DNA from: Spirochaetota bacterium
Lineage (GTDB): Bacteria > Spirochaetota > Spirochaetia > B11-G9
Length of the DNA: 58,739 nt
Assembly (NCBI GenBank): GCA_024280415.1
Contig: JAJRQE010000026.1
Span: 1-58,739 of the forward strand
Direction: 5' to 3'
The notes under the pieces are model-generated. The model was not told where the DNA came from and searched no databases. It saw nothing but the letters and a program-made list of their open reading frames with translations. Below are positions 16,663 to 26,167 of this stretch, piece by piece. The position numbers and the translations under genes are program-made. Position 1 is the first letter of the stretch. Every line of letters starts with the position of its first letter.

Positions 16663-16694
16663 CAGTAGCGGCAAGGCATGCCTTGCCGCTACTG
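16663..16694. repeat. 32-bp perfect GTAG-ended palindrome between convergent genes
   Basis: The 32 bases from 16663 read identically on both strands. They have outer CAGTAG/CTACTG ends and the core CAAGGCATGCCTTG. The palindrome fills the gap between the GerMN stop and tlyA and supplies the TAG stop codon of tlyA (16689-16691) from its own GTAG end. It can fold as a stem on either transcript, though no U-tract follows. It shares its core with 49349-49366 and its ends with 38197-38228. Confidence 0.85.
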
Positions 16695-17489
16695 CTGCAA
16701 CCCATCAATCAGAACATATAATTCCATTCCAATTTCCTCCATCCAGTGAGAATCTGTAGAATTAGTGTAATTTTCCCGTATTAGAAATAGAAACTCTGTA
16801 TTACCTTTTCTTCCTTTAACAGGTGAGAGCATAATTTTCTCCACAAACAGATTATCATTGGCAATTTTCGCCAGAAGATTACCAATTACATTAGCAAGTA
16901 TTTTTGAGTCTTTTATTATTCCGTTAAAATCAGGATATTCACATGTATCTATTTCAAACTGCGGTTTTACAAGAGCTATCATCCATTTTTCTTTTGTCAG
17001 ATCAATTATTCGGGCAGCTGCTCCACTGATGGAACGGAAAGAGAGATCTGCAACAGCCGCATCAGGGAAGGGGTAAGGTTTTTCGAAATTCATAATATTA
17101 CATTTTTCATGAACACTAACCCGTGAATTATTTCTTAAGGACCATGCCAGTTGATTATAACCCACATCCACAGAGTAGATCTTAGTTGCTCCTTTCTGCA
17201 AAAGACAATCTGTGAATCCACCTGTTGAACTCCCGGCATCCAGAAATATTTTGCCTTCCACATTAATATTCCACTGCACCAGAGAAGCTTCAAGTTTCAA
17301 ACCGCCTCGGGAAACAAACTTTTTTTCAATAATTTCAAGGGAGGATCCTGAACTAATTCTGAAGGATGGATTTGTAATTTTTTCATTGTTAACAATTACC
17401 TCTCCGCAGAGTACTCTGGAAAACAGCTCCTCCCTGGAATATTCAGGAAAACGTAGTTCAAGCTCTTTCAACAACAGCTTATTCTTCAT
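16689..17489 (-). CDS. tlyA: TlyA-family S4-domain rRNA 2'-O-methyltransferase
   Basis: The 266-residue protein has an N-terminal S4 RNA-binding domain (about 1-65), then a Rossmann FtsJ-like methyltransferase domain. Visible motifs are VSRGGLKLEASL (catalytic Lys), LDAGSSTGGFTDCLL (SAM loop), VADLSF (Asp) and LVKPQFE (second Lys), the K-D-K-E arrangement of the family. TlyA methylates ribose in 16S/23S rRNA at the subunit interface and sensitises ribosomes to capreomycin. It lies 3 nt after ymdB in the rny-ymdB-tlyA operon. The stop codon lies within a repeat palindrome. Confidence 0.92.
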   Translation of the reverse strand: MKNKLLLKELELRFPEYSREELFSRVLCGEVIVNNEKITNPSFRISSGSSLEIIEKKFVSRGGLKLEASLVQWNINVEGKIFLDAGSSTGGFTDCLLQKGATKIYSVDVGYNQLAWSLRNNSRVSVHEKCNIMNFEKPYPFPDAAVADLSFRSISGAAARIIDLTKEKWMIALVKPQFEIDTCEYPDFNGIIKDSKILANVIGNLLAKIANDNLFVEKIMLSPVKGRKGNTEFLFLIRENYTNSTDSHWMEEIGMELYVLIDGLQQ

Positions 17490-17492
17490 AAT

Positions 17493-18290
17493 TCAGATAT
17501 TTGATTGCTCTTTAATTCTTTTTATTAATAAACATTTTCCAGATTTTGAATCCAGTTCCAGAAATACACCTGATATTACCGCAGGATTATCTGCTACTTC
17601 ATGCTTAAGAGGCATTTGTGTCAGAGATCTTCGTACTGATATATTATAATCACTTCCAATAACACTATTCATCGGTCCTGTCATTCCTAGATCAGAAAGA
17701 TATGCCGTTCCTCCTGGAAGGATCCTTTCGTCCGCCGACTGTACATGTGTATGGGTTCCAAGAACAGCACTTACCTTCCCGTCAAGATAGATCCCCAGGG
17801 CTTCTTTTTCCTCAACAGACTCAGCATGAAAGTCAACAATAACTATTTTTGCCTTGTTTTTTAGTTTTTTAGAATTTTCAAGACCTACTTTAAAAGGACA
17901 ATCAAGATTTCCAAAATTCTTTCGCCCCTGTAGGTTTAGAACAGCTACTTTTTCCCCCTTTACATCCAAAACAACTGAACCCTTTCCCGGTGCAGAAGGC
18001 GGATAATTTGCCGGACGGAGGATTGCTTCCCCGGAATCAAGTAGCTGGTATATCTCCCTTTTCTGCCATATATGATTTCCGGAACTAATAACATCTGCAC
18101 CGCTTGCAAAAATTTGCAGTGCTATTTCAGGGGTTATACCAAATCCATCTGATGCATTTTCGCCATTGATTACAACAAAGTCAGCTTTATATTCTTTGAT
18201 AATTGATTTAAGACCTATAAAAACAGCCCTGCATCCTGGCTGACCAACAATGTCACCCAGGACCAGAACTTTTATAATATTTTCAGACAC
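17493..18290 (-). CDS. ymdB: YmdB-family metallophosphodiesterase
   Basis: The ~265-residue protein has the dimetal phosphoesterase signatures LGDIVGQPGC, NGENASDGFGIT and SGNHIWQKREI, then VDFHAESVEEKEALG and a later GTHTHVQSADERIL. Bacillus YmdB hydrolyses 2',3'-cAMP and affects biofilm/motility decisions; the linkage to rny is widespread. A longer frame from 18323 overlaps rny. I choose GTG 18290, because GAAGG lies 7 nt upstream and the homologous region begins right after it. Confidence 0.9.
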   Translation of the reverse strand: MSENIIKVLVLGDIVGQPGCRAVFIGLKSIIKEYKADFVVINGENASDGFGITPEIALQIFASGADVISSGNHIWQKREIYQLLDSGEAILRPANYPPSAPGKGSVVLDVKGEKVAVLNLQGRKNFGNLDCPFKVGLENSKKLKNKAKIVIVDFHAESVEEKEALGIYLDGKVSAVLGTHTHVQSADERILPGGTAYLSDLGMTGPMNSVIGSDYNISVRRSLTQMPLKHEVADNPAVISGVFLELDSKSGKCLLIKRIKEQSNI

Positions 18291-18303
18291 TGCGCGGCCT
18301 TCA

Positions 18304-19833
18304 TTAACGGGCATATTCCACAACCCGGGTTTCCCTGATTATAGTTACTTTAATTCTTCCAGGATAGCGCATTTCAAGTTCAATTTTCTTTGCAATATCC
18401 TTGGCAAGCTCTCTTGACCGGACATCATCAACAGTATCCGTATTAACCATAATTCTGAGCTCTCTGCCTGCCTGAATCGCATAAGCCTTATCTACACCTT
18501 CAAATTCTGTGGATATTCTTTCCAGATTTTCAAGCCTCTTAATGTAGTTATTCAGCGTCTCACGTCTGGCGCCGGGTCGTGATGCAGATATTGCATCGGC
18601 AATCTGGGTAATTACAGATTCCACACAACTTGGCTCTACATCATTATGGTGAGAGATAATTGCATTTATAACCCGTGGGTCTTCATTATGCTTCCGAGCC
18701 ATTTCGGCACCAAGTTCTGCATGATTTCCATCACCCTCAGTCTCAATTCCTTTTCCTATATCATGGAGAAGTCCACCACGTTTTGCAATCTCCCTGTTTG
18801 CACCGGTTTCAGCAGCTATCATACCACAGACAATAGCAACCTCTTTGGAATGTAGAAGTACGTTCTGTCCATAGCTGGTTCTAAAATGAAGACGACCCAG
18901 AGCCCGTACTATTTCTTTACTGATATTATGGATTCCAAGATCAAAGACAACTTTTTCTCCTTCTTCGAGAATTATCTGGCTGATCTCTTTTGTTACTTTC
19001 TGAACAACCTCTTCAATCCTGGCAGGATGAATTCTGCCATCCTGGATCAGTCTCTCCAGAGAAACTTTAGCAATTTCTTTTCTTACAGGGTCAAATGACG
19101 ATATAACAACAGCTTCCGGAGTATCATCAATAATAATATCTACTCCTGTTAAAGTCTCCAATGTCCGGATATTACGACCCTCACGGCCAATAATACGACC
19201 TTTCATCTCATCATTCGGCAGACTAACAGAACTTATGGAAACATCAGATGTTACATCCGATGCCAGTCTCTGAATAGTGGTAATGACGATATCTCTTGCC
19301 TTTTTCTCGGCATCACTTAAAGCATCCTGCTCAATCTTATTGATCATAATCTGAGCATCATGCTTTGCCTCATTTTCCATTGACTGGATAATAAGGTCTT
19401 TAGCTTCTTCAGTTGAGAATCCTGCTACTTTCTCAAGCTCCCTCTTCCACCTGTCCTCTTCCTCAAGAAGAGAACTCTCTCTATCTTTAACTCTACTCTC
19501 ACGGTCTGAAAGCACTTTTCTCTGGGTATCCAGATCAATCTGCTTCTTCTCTAGATTTTCTTCTTTCTGCAGAAGTCTTCGCTCCATACGCTGAGACTCA
19601 ATACGTCTTTCCCTGTACTCACGTTCCTGCTGATTCCGCTCTTTTTGGAGCTGGTCCCTTCCCTCTGAAAGTAACTCTTTTCTTTTTGCATCTGCTTCTT
19701 TTATTGCTTCATGATTTAAACGTTCAGCCCTTTGTTCTACAGAGGAAAGCTGAAATTTCGCATAAAGCCATCTAATTATCCAACCTAGAAATACACCGGC
19801 GAGAGGAAGAATTATAAGTAAAATTCTAATCAT
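18304..19833 (-). CDS. rny: Ribonuclease Y
   Basis: The 509-residue protein is laid out exactly like the family. An N-terminal membrane helix (about residues 3-24) is followed by a long charged coiled coil (about 30-165). A KH domain carries GRIIGREGRNIRTLE, and an HD domain carries GLLHDIGKGIETEGDGNHAE and ISHHND. RNase Y is the membrane-bound endonuclease that starts mRNA decay. GGAGG sits 6 nt before the ATG. It has its own promoter (19862-19891) and is followed by ymdB and tlyA. Confidence 0.97.
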   Translation of the reverse strand: MIRILLIILPLAGVFLGWIIRWLYAKFQLSSVEQRAERLNHEAIKEADAKRKELLSEGRDQLQKERNQQEREYRERRIESQRMERRLLQKEENLEKKQIDLDTQRKVLSDRESRVKDRESSLLEEEDRWKRELEKVAGFSTEEAKDLIIQSMENEAKHDAQIMINKIEQDALSDAEKKARDIVITTIQRLASDVTSDVSISSVSLPNDEMKGRIIGREGRNIRTLETLTGVDIIIDDTPEAVVISSFDPVRKEIAKVSLERLIQDGRIHPARIEEVVQKVTKEISQIILEEGEKVVFDLGIHNISKEIVRALGRLHFRTSYGQNVLLHSKEVAIVCGMIAAETGANREIAKRGGLLHDIGKGIETEGDGNHAELGAEMARKHNEDPRVINAIISHHNDVEPSCVESVITQIADAISASRPGARRETLNNYIKRLENLERISTEFEGVDKAYAIQAGRELRIMVNTDTVDDVRSRELAKDIAKKIELEMRYPGRIKVTIIRETRVVEYAR

Positions 19834-19861
19834 TTACTTCCTCCAAAGTCAGTTGAAACAA

Positions 19862-19891
19862 ATAATAGACTTAAATCCTTTTGAGTGTCAA
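19862..19891 (-). promoter_or_regulatory. Promoter of the rny-ymdB-tlyA operon
   Basis: Reverse-strand TTGACA (19891-19886), 18 bp, TATTAT (19867-19862). The expected start near 19855 gives a leader of about 20 nt containing the GGAGG of rny. Confidence 0.65.
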
Positions 19892-19921
19892 GGTAAACTA
19901 ATTTTGTAGCTATTGGGTATT

Positions 19922-22900
19922 TTATAGTGTTTGGAGTTTTTTGATATAGAATTCAAGAGGTTTTACACCTTTTAATCCAAGAATCAAACAAGCTGAGTTC
20001 TTTTCGAAAACTATGGGGATATAAATACTGCCCTTCATATAGCTTAGATCACCCTCATAAATTTTTTCATCAATTTCAACAATTCTTGTCCTTCCCTGCT
20101 TAAACTGAAAGATTTTATTCTTACCTAAGATACTTTCACCGATGATATCATCCTGAGGAAAAATTAACTTTGAAACTGTTGTAGGGTTAAATCCAAGAGA
20201 ATGATCCAAAAACCATTTATCACCTTCCTGAACTATCAAACCAGCAAAAACAGCATCCAGATACTGGGATATTTTCATTAGCGATTGAATTACACCAATA
20301 TTCCCCTTTTTAAAATCTATTCTAAAACTATCATAGTTAAATCTATTTCCAGTAAATCCAGAAACCTGAGCTTTTATTACTGGATCTTCTGATTCTTCTC
20401 CTTTAGTTACAAATAAGGGTAGATCAACATCCGGCAGCTTAAACATATTTACAAAACTACTTTCATCTTCTGATTCACTTGCCGGGCTAAGAGAATCTAC
20501 CAATTCTTTCAGGCTCTTATCCTTAGGTTCAATATCCGCAGTGTATAATTCATCATTAATCTTAAATACCCCATCTTCCAGGGAAATAGATTCTTTAATA
20601 TCTGTATTATCTGCTAATTCTGACAAATCTACTATTTCCAACAAACCTCTCTCGATTAAAACTTCCAGGCGTTGGTCTAAAGTTCCCGAAAGTTCAAAAC
20701 TTTCTTGTTTAGAATCCAACTCTTCCAACTCTTCCAGTTCTTCCAGTTCTTCCAGTTCTTCCAGTTCTTCCAGTTCTTCCAGTTCTTCCAGTTCTTCCAG
20801 TTCTTCCATGATTCTATCTTTCTTCCCGGACACCGGATTATACATTTCATCCTGCACCATTGCTTCAACCTTTTCAACTACAGATATATTATCATCAACT
20901 ACTTCCAGAAACCCCTGAATCGACCCGGAGGAGGTTGTATATGTTAAATTATAAATGTTAAAATTTTCTGAAACATTTTCCAACTTATATATTTTTTCCT
21001 CATCATTCAGAACCAGAGTTAAATTTTCTAGCTCATCTTCAAGATTATCAGTACTATTTTCCTGTAAAGGAACTTCTACATAGGATAATTCGTCGTAGTT
21101 TTCTGAAAATATATTCAATTCTGTATTCGAATCATCACCATCATAATAATCAAGTAAATTTTCCATACTTTTCTGACTGAATATTTCCTTTTCAAGATCA
21201 ACAATAGCAGTAAGTTTAAATTTACCATCAAAGATCCCAATATTTTCGAGTTCATTATCCAAATCAACTTCACGATACCTGGATGAATTATCATCTTCAG
21301 GATCAAAACTTAAAATGTCAATATCCGGAATTAGAAGAATATCATTAAGATCTTCCAGTCCCTCAAAACTGTTATCAGAAAGAGATTGGGTACTGATAAA
21401 TTGTTCTTCACCTTCGACAAGCTCAGGTACCATATCATCACTGACAGTTTCGAATACATCCACTTCAGATATTTCTTCTATCTCTTCCAGAGATTCCAGT
21501 TCCTCATCACCTTCTTCAAGTTCATCCAGCTCCTCACCTTCGACAAGCTCAGGTACCATATCATCAGTGACAGTTTCGAATACATCCACTTCAGATACTT
21601 CTTCTATCTCTTCCAGAGATTCCAGTTCCTCATCACCTTCTTCAAGTTCCTCCAGCTCTTCTACTTCTTCAATCTCGTGATCAGTAATGTTATTATCAGT
21701 AGCCTTGCTTCGACTCTCCAGAGGAGACCTTTCAATCTGAGCAGTACCAGCCAAAATCGAAGGACTCGCTTTAAGTATTTTTGTTAAAACATCTTCAAGA
21801 TTAGAAATTCCAATACTGGATTGGGAAGATTCAGAAATTCGACTATCTATCAGATTTAAAAGCTCTTCCCATGATCGATCTATAAGTTTATCGATCTCCG
21901 CTGCCTGATCTTTGCGAACACGCCCCAATCCTCGCTGGATATCTTTTTTTATTATATCACCCTTAAACTGCAGACCTCGCTGCCAGTTTTTAAGATCCAG
22001 GTTTTCTCTATTTTCCAGATATTCCCTTAAGAATACAGCCTGAAGTTTTTTTATACGGCTGTTGATGATTATTAATTTATCTTGTCTTAAACTAAAGAGA
22101 AGAAATATAATAAGAAAAGAGGTTGTAAAAAAAGCAATGGACAAAAAAACTTTTAGGAATCCATCGATTTTGTAATTATTCAGATTAATTAATTCACCTA
22201 TATTACCTAATCCAGGTATTTCACTTGAAATAAGAACATAATCCTCTCCAGTTACTGAATCAGTAAATAGTCTTGTTGAATCTGACAACAGATTCTCCCA
22301 TTTAGTCTTTTCCCTGGCAAATTCATCGAGATTGGATATTACAGCCCCAAAGACCAAACCATCATCATAAATACTAAGTTTACCATCAATCTTCATCAAT
22401 CCTTTCTCTATAAGATATCTACGAAGATCACCCAGAGAAACCACAACAATTGCTGATCCCCTTGTTATTCCCAATTTATCTACAGTCGTAAATCTGTAAA
22501 TTATCTGGTTACCAATACTATCTAGATAAATTGCATAATCACTGACTGCTGTATTAGCAAGAAGATTAAAATCGATAATATTCTTTGAAGCTTCTTCAAG
22601 GTTTTTATAAACTTTTCTAAAAACAGTACTTCCTGATTTTTCTGCAAAGTCTGCAGAACTATAGTGAATTTGTTGTTTATCATCATAAAACCAGATAAAT
22701 TGAATTCCCTGAAATTCCTCTTTAAACAATTTTATTAAATTATCAAATTTAGTTATATACTCTTCATCCCACTGGGAAGAATATATTTTTTGGATATCAA
22801 GACTTTCCAGTATTAAACTAAAACGTTTACGATACTTTTCATTATAACTCTTAATTTCATCGACTTTTACTATAAGTTCATTTTGATCTAATTCCTGGAC

Positions 22901-23023
22901 TCTTTTATTGAATATCTCTAATTCAAAATATGAGAAAAGGCCTGTATAGCCAAGAAACACTACAACAGAGGTAAATATAACTGTTATTAATAAACTTAGA
23001 GATATACGCTGTAGTGCATTCAT
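19922..23023 (-). CDS. Two-TM sensor-like protein with acidic repeat region and GAF-like C-terminus
   Basis: The 1033-residue protein is not recognised as a whole. A membrane helix at about 7-29 and another at about 293-315 flank an extracytoplasmic domain, the layout of a Cache-type sensor. A cytoplasmic helical part follows. Then comes an extremely acidic region (about 445-850) with a duplicated 42-residue unit and a run of about ten E-E-L triplets. The last ~150 residues (VFAGLIVQEGDKWFLDHSLG to PIVFEKNSACLILGLKG) look GAF-like. No kinase, cyclase or methyl-accepting domain is seen. The ATG at 23023 has GGGGAG only 12 nt upstream. Function is unknown; signal sensing is inference from layout. 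Confidence 0.7.
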   Translation of the reverse strand: MNALQRISLSLLITVIFTSVVVFLGYTGLFSYFELEIFNKRVQELDQNELIVKVDEIKSYNEKYRKRFSLILESLDIQKIYSSQWDEEYITKFDNLIKLFKEEFQGIQFIWFYDDKQQIHYSSADFAEKSGSTVFRKVYKNLEEASKNIIDFNLLANTAVSDYAIYLDSIGNQIIYRFTTVDKLGITRGSAIVVVSLGDLRRYLIEKGLMKIDGKLSIYDDGLVFGAVISNLDEFAREKTKWENLLSDSTRLFTDSVTGEDYVLISSEIPGLGNIGELINLNNYKIDGFLKVFLSIAFFTTSFLIIFLLFSLRQDKLIIINSRIKKLQAVFLREYLENRENLDLKNWQRGLQFKGDIIKKDIQRGLGRVRKDQAAEIDKLIDRSWEELLNLIDSRISESSQSSIGISNLEDVLTKILKASPSILAGTAQIERSPLESRSKATDNNITDHEIEEVEELEELEEGDEELESLEEIEEVSEVDVFETVTDDMVPELVEGEELDELEEGDEELESLEEIEEISEVDVFETVSDDMVPELVEGEEQFISTQSLSDNSFEGLEDLNDILLIPDIDILSFDPEDDNSSRYREVDLDNELENIGIFDGKFKLTAIVDLEKEIFSQKSMENLLDYYDGDDSNTELNIFSENYDELSYVEVPLQENSTDNLEDELENLTLVLNDEEKIYKLENVSENFNIYNLTYTTSSGSIQGFLEVVDDNISVVEKVEAMVQDEMYNPVSGKKDRIMEELEELEELEELEELEELEELEELEELEELDSKQESFELSGTLDQRLEVLIERGLLEIVDLSELADNTDIKESISLEDGVFKINDELYTADIEPKDKSLKELVDSLSPASESEDESSFVNMFKLPDVDLPLFVTKGEESEDPVIKAQVSGFTGNRFNYDSFRIDFKKGNIGVIQSLMKISQYLDAVFAGLIVQEGDKWFLDHSLGFNPTTVSKLIFPQDDIIGESILGKNKIFQFKQGRTRIVEIDEKIYEGDLSYMKGSIYIPIVFEKNSACLILGLKGVKPLEFYIKKLQTL
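20721..20810. repeat. Nine-base minisatellite (about ten units) encoding Glu-Glu-Leu
   Basis: The plus strand repeats TCTTCCAGT head to tail, with single-base variants at both ends. On the coding (minus) strand each unit encodes E-E-L. Because the unit is nine bases long, gain or loss of copies keeps the frame and only changes the length of the acidic helix. Confidence 0.9.
21411..21662. repeat. Tandem duplication of a 126-bp unit inside the sensor-like gene
   Basis: The block beginning CCTTCGACAAGCTCAGG at 21411 recurs at 21537 with few differences. The period of 126 bp (42 codons) keeps the frame. Each unit begins with the 17-base element that encodes P-E-L-V-E-G on the minus strand. Confidence 0.85.
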
Positions 23024-23072
23024 AAACTACTGAAACTCCCCTCCTGCTGCCAAGATACTAAATCACACTACT

Positions 23073-23080
23073 TTATCGGC
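23073..23080 (-). promoter_or_regulatory. Possible sigma-28-type -10 element ahead of the sensor-like gene
   Basis: Reverse-strand GCCGATAA (23080-23073) equals the -10 consensus of flagellar sigma-28 promoters. A matching TAAA is not clear 15 bp upstream (TTAG is nearest), so the call is weak. Confidence 0.2.
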
Positions 23081-23111
23081 TGAATTGCAAAGAAGGCTAA
23101 GGTGTATATAT

Positions 23112-23147
23112 AAAAAAAGAGCTGTCAAATCTTGTTTTTGACAGCTC
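23112..23147 (-). terminator. Intrinsic terminator of the ribosomal superoperon
   Basis: After the rplQ stop the minus strand has GAGCTGTCAAA, a 7-nt loop, TTTGACAGCTC, then seven T. An 11-bp stem with a T-run is a textbook intrinsic terminator. It closes the operon that begins near 50,900. Confidence 0.92.
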
Positions 23148-23169
23148 CTCAATATTCAATAGACAAATA

Positions 23170-23694
23170 CTATTCTTCGGTAGTTGTTGTCTCTTCAGCA
23201 GAATCTTCAGCTTTCACTTCAGCTTTCACTTCAGCTTTCACTTCAGCTTTTGCTTCCTTTGGTTCAGATTGAGTTTTCATTTCCGATTTTTTGGATTTGG
23301 TTTTCCCGGAGTCCTTTTTATCAGATCCGGAATCGCCATCTTTTTCAACCAATTCAAGAATAACCAGCTCTGCAGCATCACCCTGCCTATGTCCCAGCTT
23401 AAGTACTCGTGTATAACCGCCAGGTCGTTTCTCGTTTCTGGGAGCTATCTCTGTAAAAAGCTTAGCAAGAATATCTTTATCCTTAATATCTTTTGCAATT
23501 TGTCTTCGATTATGTACCGAATCAATTTTTGCTTTAGTTATCATTTTCTCTACAGTTCTCTTTACAGCAAGAGCTTTCGACTTAGTTGTTGTTATACGTT
23601 CATATCTTAAGAGAGAAGTAGCCATATTCCTATGCAGAGCTTTTCTGTGACTTGTTTTTAGTCCAAGCTTATTGAACCCTACTCTATGCTTCAT
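23170..23694 (-). CDS. rplQ: 50S ribosomal protein L17 with acidic repeat tail
   Basis: About 174 residues. The first ~115 are standard L17 ([20 protein letters not shown], then [20 protein letters not shown]). The remaining ~60 form a Lys/Glu/Ser-rich tail with a V-K-A-E repeat encoded by a 12-bp tandem repeat (plus-strand TTCAGCTTTCAC). I choose the ATG at 23694, matching the usual L17 start. It overlaps the last codons of rpoA. The tail is much longer than in typical L17. Confidence 0.95.
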   Translation of the reverse strand: MKHRVGFNKLGLKTSHRKALHRNMATSLLRYERITTTKSKALAVKRTVEKMITKAKIDSVHNRRQIAKDIKDKDILAKLFTEIAPRNEKRPGGYTRVLKLGHRQGDAAELVILELVEKDGDSGSDKKDSGKTKSKKSEMKTQSEPKEAKAEVKAEVKAEVKAEDSAEETTTTEE

Positions 23695-24739
23695 TTTCTT
23701 CTTCCTCATTCATTTCGAGTTTTCTGGAAGTTTTCAGGACACTATAGTCAGTCATCCCCAAACTTAAATTCCACTCTTTTAGTTTTTCTTTTATTTCAAG
23801 TAACGATTTCTTTCCAAAATTTCTAGTTTTAGCTATTTCATCCTCAGATTTTCTGGTTAAATCGCCAATTGTTCTGATATTGGCATTTTTCAAACAATTG
23901 CTTGACCGTACGGAGAGTTCCAGTTCCTCAACGGGTGTTACAAGGATAGATTTAATTCTTTCCTCTTCCTCGTCAATTTCTTCGTCTCCAGTAACTGCAT
24001 CCTCATCGAAATTGATAAAAATTGTAAAATGATCTTTAGCAATTTTAGCTGCTTCTGCAAGGGCATCAGCAGGACCAAGTGTGCCATTGGTAAAAATTTC
24101 AAGAATCATTTTATCATAATCGTTACGCTGACCAACACGGGTATTCTCTATAGAATAACGTACACGCTTGATAGGTGAAAAAATAGCATCTATCGGTATT
24201 GTTCCTATGACATCAATATATTTTTCATTTATTTCAGAAGGGACATAACCACGTCCATGATCAACCTGTATTTCAAAATCAATTTTAGCTTTGTCCATCA
24301 TTGTGAATAATTCAAGATCACCATTTGTTACTTCAACACCTTCACTTTTTCCAAAAACCTCACCCTTAACGATACCCGGACCACTTAGTTCAACAAGTAT
24401 CGTCATTTGGTCTACGCCTTCTGGTAGTTTTATCTGCAGATGCTTCAAATTGTTCAGTATTTCCGGTGTATCCTCTGATACCTCAGCTATTGATTCAAAT
24501 TCACTTGATATCATATGGGGTGTACCGTCTTCATTATAAGTAGTGATCTTTACAGCCGAAATAGCAAATCCCTGAATTGAGGATAACAGAATCCTTCTCA
24601 GAGTATTAGCAATTGTGGTACCGTATCCACGTTCAAACGGATACGCTATAAACTTCCCATAATTGGTGTCTACTTCGCTATGCTCAAAAGTTATCCCTTT
24701 CGGCATTTTAAATCCCTTCAAAAGGTTTTTCTGCGCCAT
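23684..24739 (-). CDS. rpoA: RNA polymerase alpha subunit
   Basis: The 351-residue protein has the N-terminal dimerisation domain, including [20 protein letters not shown], and the C-terminal domain ([20 protein letters not shown], then [13 protein letters not shown]) that contacts UP elements and activators. It ends in an acidic tail. It starts [13 protein letters not shown], similar to what I recall for spirochaete alpha. It sits between rpsD and rplQ as usual. Confidence 0.98.
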   Translation of the reverse strand: MAQKNLLKGFKMPKGITFEHSEVDTNYGKFIAYPFERGYGTTIANTLRRILLSSIQGFAISAVKITTYNEDGTPHMISSEFESIAEVSEDTPEILNNLKHLQIKLPEGVDQMTILVELSGPGIVKGEVFGKSEGVEVTNGDLELFTMMDKAKIDFEIQVDHGRGYVPSEINEKYIDVIGTIPIDAIFSPIKRVRYSIENTRVGQRNDYDKMILEIFTNGTLGPADALAEAAKIAKDHFTIFINFDEDAVTGDEEIDEEEERIKSILVTPVEELELSVRSSNCLKNANIRTIGDLTRKSEDEIAKTRNFGKKSLLEIKEKLKEWNLSLGMTDYSVLKTSRKLEMNEEEENEA

Positions 24740-24747
24740 GCAAACTC

Positions 24748-25383
24748 CTATCTAGAATAAAGTTCTACGATTAACTGAACATTTACATCAAGAAGATCAT
24801 TTACTTCACTTCTTTGTGGAAATGCATTAATTTTGCCTTTCATTTCATCTGGATTTAGATCCATCCATGGATACACACCTGATTTTGTGTATTCTTTAAG
24901 GCTTTCTTTAATTACAACCATTTTCTGACTTTTAGCCTGTACCGATACCTCGTCGTTTAATTTTAAACGATAGGATCCGATTGTAACTCTCTTACCATTA
25001 ACCAGAATATGTCCGTGTGAAACAAGCTGTCTTGCCTGTTTTCTGGAAGAAGCAAACCTCATCCTGTAGACTGTATTATCCAACCTTCTTTCAAGTAAAG
25101 TTATCAGGTTGTCACCGGTCTTTCCCAGTAATCTGTCAGCTTCCTGGAATGTAAGTTTAAACTGCTTTTCAAGCATTCCAAAAGTTCTTTTCAATTTCTG
25201 CTTTTCCCTAAGCTGGATTCCATAATCAGAACGTTTTTTTGCTCTAAACCTTGGACCCTTACCTGGAGGGCTTGCTTTTTTTGCTATTGGGCACTTGGCA
25301 CTATAGCATCGCTCCCCTTTGAGAAAGAGCTTTGTATTCTCAGCCCGGCAAAGCCTACACTGAGGACCTACATATCTTGCCAT
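24748..25383 (-). CDS. rpsD: 30S ribosomal protein S4 (zinc-ligand form)
   Basis: The 211-residue protein has an N-terminal region with four cysteines (CRLC at residues 9-12, C26, C31), a zinc-binding form, then an S4 domain ([20 protein letters not shown], then [13 protein letters not shown]). S4 is a primary 16S rRNA binder and, in other bacteria, a translational repressor of the alpha operon. It lies 8 nt before rpoA. Confidence 0.97.
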   Translation of the reverse strand: MARYVGPQCRLCRAENTKLFLKGERCYSAKCPIAKKASPPGKGPRFRAKKRSDYGIQLREKQKLKRTFGMLEKQFKLTFQEADRLLGKTGDNLITLLERRLDNTVYRMRFASSRKQARQLVSHGHILVNGKRVTIGSYRLKLNDEVSVQAKSQKMVVIKESLKEYTKSGVYPWMDLNPDEMKGKINAFPQRSEVNDLLDVNVQLIVELYSR

Positions 25384-25395
25384 TCTTTTACCTCT

Positions 25396-25773
25396 TTATA
25401 CTCTTCTTGTCTTTTTAGGTCTGCAACCATTATGAGGGATGGGTGTGACATCCTTGATACTTCTTACCAGAAGACCAAGATTACCCAAAGAACGTATTGC
25501 CGATTCACGCCCTACTCCAGGACCCTTGACAAATACATGAACCTCTTTTAAGCCAAAATCGATGGCTTTCTTAGCTGCAGTTTCTGCAGTTACCTGTGCT
25601 GCATAAGGTGTAGATTTTTTTGCGCCGCGAAAACCTAACCCTCCTGCACTTGCCCATGAAACCGCATTTCCATTTAAATCTGTAACAGTAACAATTGTAT
25701 TGTTAAAGGTAGCCTGCACATAAACATTTCCTTCATATACAGTCTTCTTCGTTTTCTTTTTAGTTTTAGCCAC
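25396..25773 (-). CDS. rpsK: 30S ribosomal protein S11
   Basis: 125 residues with the S11 core [20 protein letters not shown] and the C-terminal [16 protein letters not shown]11 forms the platform near the 3' end of 16S rRNA. Length and position between rpsM and rpsD are standard. The short Lys-rich N-terminus is usual. Confidence 0.98.
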   Translation of the reverse strand: MAKTKKKTKKTVYEGNVYVQATFNNTIVTVTDLNGNAVSWASAGGLGFRGAKKSTPYAAQVTAETAAKKAIDFGLKEVHVFVKGPGVGRESAIRSLGNLGLLVRSIKDVTPIPHNGCRPKKTRRV

Positions 25774-25788
25774 TTATATCCTCCAACC

Positions 25789-26154
25789 TTACTTCTTCTT
25801 TCCTGCTACTGTCTTCTTCTTTCCCTTTCTGGTTCTTGCATTCGTTTTTGTCCGCTGTCCCCTTACAGGAAGGCCTCGTCTATGCCTAAGTCCTCTATAA
25901 CAACCTATATCCATTAATCTTTTAATATTAAGAGCTGTCTGAGTTCTAAGTCTTCCTTCCACAGTATAATCACTGTCAATTGCTGCTCTAATCTGATTTA
26001 TCTCTTCAGAAGATAAATCATTAATTCGGATATCAGTATCAATTCCTGTTTTCTTACATATTTCAACAGCAGAAGTTCTGCCGATTCCATAAATGTATGT
26101 CAGTGCAATTTTAACTGCCTTATTCGGAAGGTCTATTCCTGAAATTCTTGCCAT
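25789..26154 (-). CDS. rpsM: 30S ribosomal protein S13
   Basis: 121 residues with [20 protein letters not shown] at the start and [20 protein letters not shown] near the end. S13 lies in the 30S head and contacts tRNA and the 50S subunit. It follows rpmJ directly, without infA in between. Confidence 0.98.
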   Translation of the reverse strand: MARISGIDLPNKAVKIALTYIYGIGRTSAVEICKKTGIDTDIRINDLSSEEINQIRAAIDSDYTVEGRLRTQTALNIKRLMDIGCYRGLRHRRGLPVRGQRTKTNARTRKGKKKTVAGKKK

Positions 26155-26167
26155 TTAGATGATCCCC

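Noticed and set aside
20541-21680. Long serine-rich plus-strand frames opposite the sensor-like gene.
   Set aside because: They are shadows of the acidic E-E-L repeats read backwards, with low-complexity products and no ribosome site.
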